This document shows positions 58,907-64,000 of a DNA stretch of 64,000 nucleotides, in pieces. Source of the stretch: Tessaracoccus bendigoensis DSM 12906 (GTDB taxonomy: Bacteria > Actinomycetota > Actinomycetes > Propionibacteriales > Propionibacteriaceae); contig NZ_FQZG01000007.1 of NCBI RefSeq assembly GCF_900141915.1, positions 31,079-95,078 on the forward strand, in the 5' to 3' direction. Under the pieces are notes generated by a model, which did not search any database, had not been told where the DNA came from, and saw only the letters and a program-made list of their open reading frames with translations. The translations under genes and the position numbers were made by a program. Each line of letters begins with the position of its first letter. Position 1 is the stretch's first letter.

Positions 58907-61498
58907 TCAGCGAACGTGCACGATCCCGTGGGCCCCCCGCTCTGCGTCGCTCATGATGTGGCTGACCACCGGGTAGTGGCCGGGCTCAGTGAAGGTCAAC
59001 TCCACGAAACCGCCCTCGGCCGGCTGTAACGCGAGCGCCTGCGCGCCGCCCCCCTCGTTTCCGAACGCGTCCACCCCGTCCAAGAGGTGATAGCCACCCT
59101 CGCGGTAGAGCGTGTCGAACTGGCCGCCGACGATGTGGAAGCTTGACGCCCGGTCGGGGCCCGCGTCGAGCACGAAGAAGCGCACCTTCTCCCCCACCGA
59201 GGCCTCGAACATCTGCTGGTCGTACTGGTTGGCGACCCCGTTGAACGCGACGAAATCGGGTGCGTCGATGCCGATGCGATCAGCCTGAACGTCGTCGGCG
59301 TCCTCGGCTGTGGCCGCTGCCGTCGTGTAGATCTCGGACTGGACCAGCACGTACTCCCGGTCGACCTTCGGCAATCCGGCTTCGGGTTCGATGATCACGG
59401 CGCCGTGCATCCCGGCCGCGATGTGGGCGCTCATCGGCATCGTCGAGCAGTGGTACATCCACACCCCTGCCCGTTCCGCGGTGAAGCGGTAGATGAGCGT
59501 CTCGCCGGGCGCGATGGTGCGCATCGGTTCGTCGGGAGCGACGGCCCCGGCGTGGAAGTCGATCGAGTGGCCCATCGTGCCGTCGTTGATCAGCGTGATC
59601 TCGAACACGTCTCCGACGCGGCCGCGGAGCGTCGGCCCGACCGGCCCGCCGTTGAAGGTCCAGCGCCGCTGCCAGACCCCCGGGGCGACCTCCAATGGCA
59701 CCTCGGTGACCTTGAACTCGTAGCGGTGGAGGGTTTCATCGGTCAGGGGCGGGGCGACCGGGTCGACGATGTCGGCTAGCTTCGCCTCCGGGTTGACGGT
59801 TGGCGCGGCGTGCCCCTGATGGGTCGCGCCCGGCTCCGTCGTGGCCTGCGGCTGGCCGGCGACGACGACATCGAAGACCATGCCCATCTGTCGGTGCCCC
59901 ACCACGGTGCACCAACCGTTCAGGGACGCCCCGACGACACCGAGGTCGAGCTCGGCGGTCTCCCCGACGGCGAGGCGCGGGCTGCGTACGTCCCCGATCA
60001 TCAGGTCGTGCACATTTGTCGGGTCCTCGTTGGTCAACTCGATGACGATCCGGTCGCCCGGGTTCACCTCGACCCGGTTCGGCTCGAAGGCCATGTCGTG
60101 GGCAGTGACCTCCACCCGCACCGTCTGCCCGGTGGGCGTGACGTCGGTGACGGCGACACTCGCGGTTGGCAGCCCGGCGGCACCGGGATCGATGCCGAAC
60201 CCGACCGAAAGCGCTACGGCCAGCGCCGCGACCCCGGCGAGCAGTCCGCTACCCGTCAACGCCTTCCTACGTTCGGTCGGTGCGGCGGCGGGCTCCCCCG
60301 CCATCGCTCGGCGCTTCTCACGGATCGAGGCGCGCAACCCGGCAACCATGATCGGGAGGAAGGAGGCGAGGGCGACCAGCACCAACGTCGAGACGGTTAC
60401 CTTCGCCCAGCTGGGCAGCGGCAGCAACCAGAGCAGGAGGCCGCCGTTTATCACGGTGAGCCGCAAGGCGGCAGCCTTGTCGAACCAGACCCCGCCTGCC
60501 CGCACCACCCTCGGGCCTCCCCCGAGCACCGAGGGGAGCAGGTAGGACAGCGCTCCGGTGACGAGTTGGACCAGGAATCCGACGACCCACACGCTGGCGA
60601 GCATCGGGTAGTCGGTGGCCAGTTCGATGTCGTCGGAGAAGGCCACGTGTACGGCGGTCAGGATGAGGGCCACGCAGGCCCAGAGCGCACCGGCAAGGAT
60701 CGACGCGGCCGCGAACTCCCGCGGTGGTTGCTTTCGGAGAGGGGCGATCAGGCTGCGCCCGAACCAGACCAACCCAACACCGTAGGCGAGAATCCCGATC
60801 GCCGAGACCAGTCGGATCCCGGCGAGCGAGCCGCCGACGACGACGGCGAGCGCGGCGAGCAGGATCGGCATGGCCTGGCGAGCGAGGGCCTCGGCGCGGT
60901 CGTCCATCCTGGTGCGCAGCACGGTCGGCCAGAAGGTCACCAGCGTCCCGACGACGGTCAGCCCGACCCAGCCGAGCAACATCGTCATGGAGTGCGCCAC
61001 AAGCAGGTTGGCGTGCCAGCGGTCATCCAGGCCGAAGGCCAGCGTCGCCCCGAACCCGGCACCGACGGGGACGCAGCACGCGGCGGCCACGTAGTAGCGG
61101 ATGCTGATCCGGAACCGGCCGGGCAACGCCCGCTTCAGGTCGCGCAAGAGCACCGCGCCGTGCCAGAGGACCGCCGTCGACACGAGGGTCGCGCCGACGA
61201 CGACCATCGGCCAGATGACGGTCGGCACCCCGATGAACACGAGCAGTGACCCGATGGCCAGCAGGATCAGCCTGAGGTCGGCCCGGCGGCGGGTGACGTC
61301 GTCGTCCCTGGTCTTGAGGAGGGCCGCGGTGAAGTGGGCACTCCAAACCATCACCGCGTGGGTGATGGCACCGAGCGCCACCAGGTGCACCATCAGCCAG
61401 GTCGCCTCAGGGATCCAGCGGTGCGTCAGGGCGACGATGACCGCGGCGAGGAGCCAGACCAGCAGCAGGTAGTCGCGGAACGACCGCTTGCGCCTCAC
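58907..61498 (-). CDS. nirK: Membrane-fused copper nitrite reductase (NirK) with internal cupredoxin
   Basis: The 863-residue protein has about ten membrane helices in residues 1-390. A cupredoxin domain follows (about 458-548, ligands H497, C530, H535, M538 or M540 in GWCTVVGHRQMGM). A two-domain copper nitrite reductase spans about 590-863: H644 and H649 in HSIDFH with D647, H683-C684 in MYHCS, H692, M697, and a later FHIVGG histidine. It reduces nitrite to NO outside the membrane. The cupredoxin may feed electrons from the membrane part. GTG 61498 overlaps the NnrS-like stop as GTGA. Confidence 0.88.
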   Translation of the reverse strand: MRRKRSFRDYLLLVWLLAAVIVALTHRWIPEATWLMVHLVALGAITHAVMVWSAHFTAALLKTRDDDVTRRRADLRLILLAIGSLLVFIGVPTVIWPMVVVGATLVSTAVLWHGAVLLRDLKRALPGRFRISIRYYVAAACCVPVGAGFGATLAFGLDDRWHANLLVAHSMTMLLGWVGLTVVGTLVTFWPTVLRTRMDDRAEALARQAMPILLAALAVVVGGSLAGIRLVSAIGILAYGVGLVWFGRSLIAPLRKQPPREFAAASILAGALWACVALILTAVHVAFSDDIELATDYPMLASVWVVGFLVQLVTGALSYLLPSVLGGGPRVVRAGGVWFDKAAALRLTVINGGLLLWLLPLPSWAKVTVSTLVLVALASFLPIMVAGLRASIREKRRAMAGEPAAAPTERRKALTGSGLLAGVAALAVALSVGFGIDPGAAGLPTASVAVTDVTPTGQTVRVEVTAHDMAFEPNRVEVNPGDRIVIELTNEDPTNVHDLMIGDVRSPRLAVGETAELDLGVVGASLNGWCTVVGHRQMGMVFDVVVAGQPQATTEPGATHQGHAAPTVNPEAKLADIVDPVAPPLTDETLHRYEFKVTEVPLEVAPGVWQRRWTFNGGPVGPTLRGRVGDVFEITLINDGTMGHSIDFHAGAVAPDEPMRTIAPGETLIYRFTAERAGVWMYHCSTMPMSAHIAAGMHGAVIIEPEAGLPKVDREYVLVQSEIYTTAAATAEDADDVQADRIGIDAPDFVAFNGVANQYDQQMFEASVGEKVRFFVLDAGPDRASSFHIVGGQFDTLYREGGYHLLDGVDAFGNEGGGAQALALQPAEGGFVELTFTEPGHYPVVSHIMSDAERGAHGIVHVR

Positions 61499-62580
61499 CC
61501 CTTCACCACCGATGCGACGACGGTGACGGCGAACAACAGCACGGCAACCACAGTGACCGAGCCTCCAACCTGATAGAGCGGGGTGATCACGGCAAGGCCT
61601 CCGACGATTCGCAGCAGCATGCCGATGTTGAGGATGATAAGGGGTAGCCACATGGTGGGGCGGTACGGCAACGGGCGTCCGAGCACCGCGGGGAAGATGA
61701 TCGGGGCGTGCGCCATGATCATCATCATGCCGAACCCGAGGAAGACACCGTGGACGACGGCGTCGTAAACCCCTGGTGATGTGGGCTGCCCGGAGACGAG
61801 CCACACGACGCCGGACAGCGCCAACCAGACGTTGCCTGCCAGCAGCGCCGCGGCGTTGAAGCGGCGGAGCCCGTCGGTGCGGATCATGCGTCGTCCAATG
61901 TCGTCGCGCAACAGCCACACCGCCGTCAGGAGGCAGCCGAACCCGAAGGCCCTATCCCCGACGGTCGGCAGCACCAGGCTGAGCGCGGCGGAAACGCCAA
62001 GCAGCGAGGCGAGCACGAGGAGGGTCGGGACGGCGCGCGGCCCCATGGTCAGTTGCGCCAACTCGGCTCGTTCCGATGCGATCGTGACGACCAGGAACGC
62101 CGCGAGCATGGGCAGCACCGTCGGGATCTCGGCCACGAGCCAGAGCCCGGCGCCGAGAGCGGCGAACGTGGCGGCGAGGGCCTGGGCGGCGACCAGGCTG
62201 AGCGGGGCGCGCCGCCACAGCGCGAGGGTGAGGACGACGAAGGCGAGGGCCCCGTCGAAGAGGAGCAGTTTGCCGAGCGCGACGGGGGCGCCGGCCAGAA
62301 GGCTCAACGCCCCTAGCCCGAGGAGGCCGGGCGCGAGGTAGGCCAGCGGGTTGCGCAGCGCTTGGGCCCGTTCGAGCGAGATCAGGGTGCCCATGAACCC
62401 GAGGACCATCACGGGGCCATGCAGGTCGGCAATGCGGTCTGATGCGACGGGCGCCCAGACGCCGAGCCGGAGCAGGCCGGCGTTCAGTCCGGTCAGCAGT
62501 GAGACACCCGCCAGCACGACGAGCGCGACGCGTAACCCGCGGGTACGGTCTCCGAAGGTGGTCGGCGGGGTCTTGTTCAT
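61495..62580 (-). CDS. NnrS-like multi-helix membrane protein
   Basis: The 361-residue protein has about twelve hydrophobic helices, with conserved-looking histidines in ADLHGPVMVLGFMGTLISLE and MIMAHAPIIFPAVLG. NnrS proteins are haem/copper membrane proteins that ease nitrosative stress. Translational coupling to nirK makes a joint role in NO handling likely. Confidence 0.75.
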   Translation of the reverse strand: MNKTPPTTFGDRTRGLRVALVVLAGVSLLTGLNAGLLRLGVWAPVASDRIADLHGPVMVLGFMGTLISLERAQALRNPLAYLAPGLLGLGALSLLAGAPVALGKLLLFDGALAFVVLTLALWRRAPLSLVAAQALAATFAALGAGLWLVAEIPTVLPMLAAFLVVTIASERAELAQLTMGPRAVPTLLVLASLLGVSAALSLVLPTVGDRAFGFGCLLTAVWLLRDDIGRRMIRTDGLRRFNAAALLAGNVWLALSGVVWLVSGQPTSPGVYDAVVHGVFLGFGMMMIMAHAPIIFPAVLGRPLPYRPTMWLPLIILNIGMLLRIVGGLAVITPLYQVGGSVTVVAVLLFAVTVVASVVKG

Positions 62581-62635
62581 GGCGGTGGGCCCGCCGCGCC
62601 GCCGGGGGAAATCGACGCGACGGAGATCTGGTGGG

Positions 62636-62917
62636 TCAGACGCGGGCCAGCTTCAGCTTCCAGGCCTCCGGGCCGCGGACGACATACTCGACGGTGATGT
62701 CGTCGCCGTGCCGGTCGGCGATCTGGTTCAGGAGCGGGACGGGGTCGTGAGGGGCGACCAGCACGAAGGCGGCGCCGGGCAGCAGCGAGTCGACGACGCC
62801 GTGGATGGCGGCATGCCGGACAGCGTGCGGGATCTCCCGGGCGTCGAGTTCCGGGAGGGCGTCATGCGTGGCGCCGCAGCCGCAGGAGGACTTGGGGGTG
62901 AGGTTAAGTTCGGTCAC
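62636..62917 (-). CDS. DUF2249 domain protein
   Basis: The 93-residue protein has a TELNLTPKSSCGCGATHDAL start and a DUF2249 fold (ELDAREIPHAVRHAAIHGVV, LVAPHDPVPLLNQIADRHGD). DUF2249 proteins are found with nitrogen-oxide reductases and haem proteins. It is on the same strand, 55 bases upstream of the NnrS-like gene, and is probably its operon partner. Confidence 0.8.
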   Translation of the reverse strand: MTELNLTPKSSCGCGATHDALPELDAREIPHAVRHAAIHGVVDSLLPGAAFVLVAPHDPVPLLNQIADRHGDDITVEYVVRGPEAWKLKLARV

Positions 62918-62981
62918 GGATCAGATATTACTACCAATAGTTTGGGTTTTTATCGGGGGTCGGTTTGGTGGTCGCCGGTGC

Positions 62982-63129
62982 GCGACACCAGCGACACGTC
63001 CCCGACACCAGCGATATCTCCCGACACCAGCGGTACTTCCCCGATACCAGCGATATGTCGCGTCACCAGCGGTATACGGCAGGTGACGCACCATAGCGCT
63101 GGTGACGCCGCAGAAACGCTGGTAACGAG
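62982..63129. repeat. Intergenic CACCAGCG repeat family, locus 2
   Basis: Five tandem imperfect units of about 19-20 bases (CGACACCAGCGATATGTC-like) are followed by inverted elements CGCTGGTGACG and CGCTGGTAACGAG. The core matches the repeats at 54651-54850, 8 kb away. The flanking gap up to the tRNA (63130-63293) holds no gene I can support. Confidence 0.65.
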
Positions 63130-63293
63130 CCCACGGCGGCGACAACGCGCTGGCAGGGAGCCCACAGCCGACGTCGAGCACGCCCCGGCGACGGCGGGAG
63201 GCCGTGGAGTCGACACCCAGGGGTAGCGGAGACGACCACGGGGACACCGGAGCGGGCTGGAGGCCCAGCTACGCGTCGCCGGAGGCTGGTCGA

Positions 63294-63369
63294 TGGCGAC
63301 CCCGGGAAGATTCGAACTTCCGACACAAGGTTTAGGAAACCTCTGCTCTATCCCCTGAGCTACGGGGCC
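63294..63369 (-). tRNA. tRNA-Arg(CCT)
   Basis: Minus-strand cloverleaf: acceptor GGCCCCG pairs with CGGGGTC, the anticodon loop is TTCCTAA (CCT) on a five-pair stem, the T-loop is TTCGAAT, the discriminator is G and CCA is encoded. No element is attached to it in this window. Confidence 0.95.
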
Positions 63370-63549
63370 AACCCGACCAAGGATAGCCCCACAGCGCCGG
63401 GGACATAATCCGAGGCCACCGAATCTCGCCCATGCACGCATTCGACTGCCCGCAAGCGCGGCCGCCCCCTTGCCTCACGTCCCTGACCGCGGAGCCTCAG
63501 GCTAGAATAAGTACAATCTCTTAGTCACAATCCTGACGATCGGAGCCTC

Positions 63550-63888
63550 ATGGCCGCCACCGAACTCGCCCAATCCGTCACACAGCTGTCCGTGCTGGAC
63601 GACCTTCCCGTCACGAGGGACGCGACCACCTCCAGGGTGTTGGTCAACAACCCACTTCTGCGGGTGGTCGACTTCGCCTTCGACGAGGGCCAACTCCTCA
63701 CCGAGCACGCCAGCCCCCGTGCGGTCGTCGTCACGCTGCTGACCGGCACGATGGACTTCGACCTCGAAGGGGCGACGCATCAACTCGTCCCGGGCGACGT
63801 CCTCTACATGGCCCCGGACGCAAGGCATGCCCTGCGGGCCACGTCCAAGTGCCACATGCAGTTGGTCATGGTCGACGTCGACGCTTGA
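63550..63888 (+). CDS. Cupin-domain protein
   Basis: The 112-residue single-cupin protein has FAFDEGQLLTEHASPRAVVV, GTMDFDLEGATHQLVPGDVL and YMAPDARHALRAT, which give the two cupin motifs. Metal ligands are likely H (TEH) and H (RHAL). Small cupins of this type often sense or bind small ligands. The gene stands alone after the tRNA-Arg, and an AT-rich stretch (AGAATAAGTACAATC) upstream could hold its promoter. Confidence 0.75.
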   Translation: MAATELAQSVTQLSVLDDLPVTRDATTSRVLVNNPLLRVVDFAFDEGQLLTEHASPRAVVVTLLTGTMDFDLEGATHQLVPGDVLYMAPDARHALRATSKCHMQLVMVDVDA

Positions 63889-64000
63889 GTTGGGCGGAGC
63901 ACTCTGGTCAGAAACTTGAGCAGGATCTGCAACTCATCAAACCCTCGACGGCATCGTCAGCAGACAACACGACGAAGCCGCCAATGAACAGCGGATCCTG

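Noticed and set aside
61499..61918. N-terminal extension of the nitrite reductase frame
   Set aside because: It overlaps the NnrS-like gene in another frame and is arginine-rich shadow; the GTG at 61498 with a GTGA overlap is the better start.
62950..63441. 163-codon minus-strand ORF containing EQRFPKPCVGSSNLPG
   Set aside because: It runs through tRNA-Arg; the GSSNLPG text is the usual translation artefact of a tRNA T-arm, and the rest covers intergenic repeats.
63908..64000. Open minus-strand frame at the window edge ending DDAVEGLMSCRSCSSF
   Set aside because: Only about 30 codons are visible and nothing is recognisable; it could be the 3' end of a gene outside the window.

Overview
The window is high-GC DNA of an actinobacterium. 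The chromosomal part (about 50.3-64 kb) has the actinobacterial cell-envelope/division neighbourhood glpR - glp (MoeA-like) - 5-formyl-THF cyclo-ligase - FmdB - SAF protein - mscL - UGPase, partly syntenic with Mycobacterium Rv0985c-Rv0996. The eukaryote-type UDP-glucose pyrophosphorylase and the membrane-fused copper nitrite reductase make a Propionibacteriaceae-like host my best guess, which is inference only.

Layout. (1) 1-4.2 kb is the right end of an older integrated element (E1): a decayed MobF relaxase, an acetyltransferase, a hypothetical protein, a small conserved ORF and a large serine recombinase reduced by internal deletion to its catalytic domain. (2) 4.2-50.3 kb is a second integrative and conjugative element (E2), bounded by an identical 37-bp direct repeat and inserted at the 3' end of a tRNA-Ala(CGC) gene. 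(3) 50.3-64 kb is host chromosome, including a rhodanese / nitrite reductase / NnrS / DUF2249 nitrogen-oxide and sulfur cluster, a tRNA-Arg(CCT) and two families of intergenic repeats.

E2 carries, left to right: an orphan double-HTH ORF abutting the left att site; a complete QatABCD anti-phage operon; a small membrane protein; DprA; a MobF relaxase/helicase; a cytosine methyltransferase with a second long ORF inside it; an arsenic island (ArsO, ArsR, ArsC, an ArsR-ArsC fusion, Acr3, TrxA, TrxB, ArsR, ArsD, an ArsA-ArsM fusion, an AraC regulator); the conjugation backbone (ArdC, primase-polymerase, DUF2637, ParB, an M23/lysozyme-like wall hydrolase, two DUF6112-type small membrane proteins, TrbL/VirB6-like, SCO6880-like, VirB4-like, coupling protein, SSB, DUF4913); one full-length serine recombinase (Rec2); PadR-DUF2812-DUF3021; a TetR regulator; and the terminal serine recombinase (Rec3) running into the tRNA.

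The most unusual signal is how the elements attach. The att site lies inside the Rec3 coding sequence. Joining the two ends of E2 in silico, as in an excised circle, puts Rec3 in frame with the orphan double-HTH ORF at the left end, giving a protein of about 690 aa. Integration would therefore cut off the HTH tail and replace it with a read-through across the tRNA. Rec2, which is not interrupted, still ends in a related HTH and carries a perfect 18-bp inverted repeat at the same codon position (about 537) as the Rec3 att dyad. Each recombinase is preceded by a small ORF of a shared family (candidate directionality factor). E2 gaps also share a GCACCT-N4-GR motif, and 29-nt palindromes recur in parB and in the small ORF ahead of Rec3.
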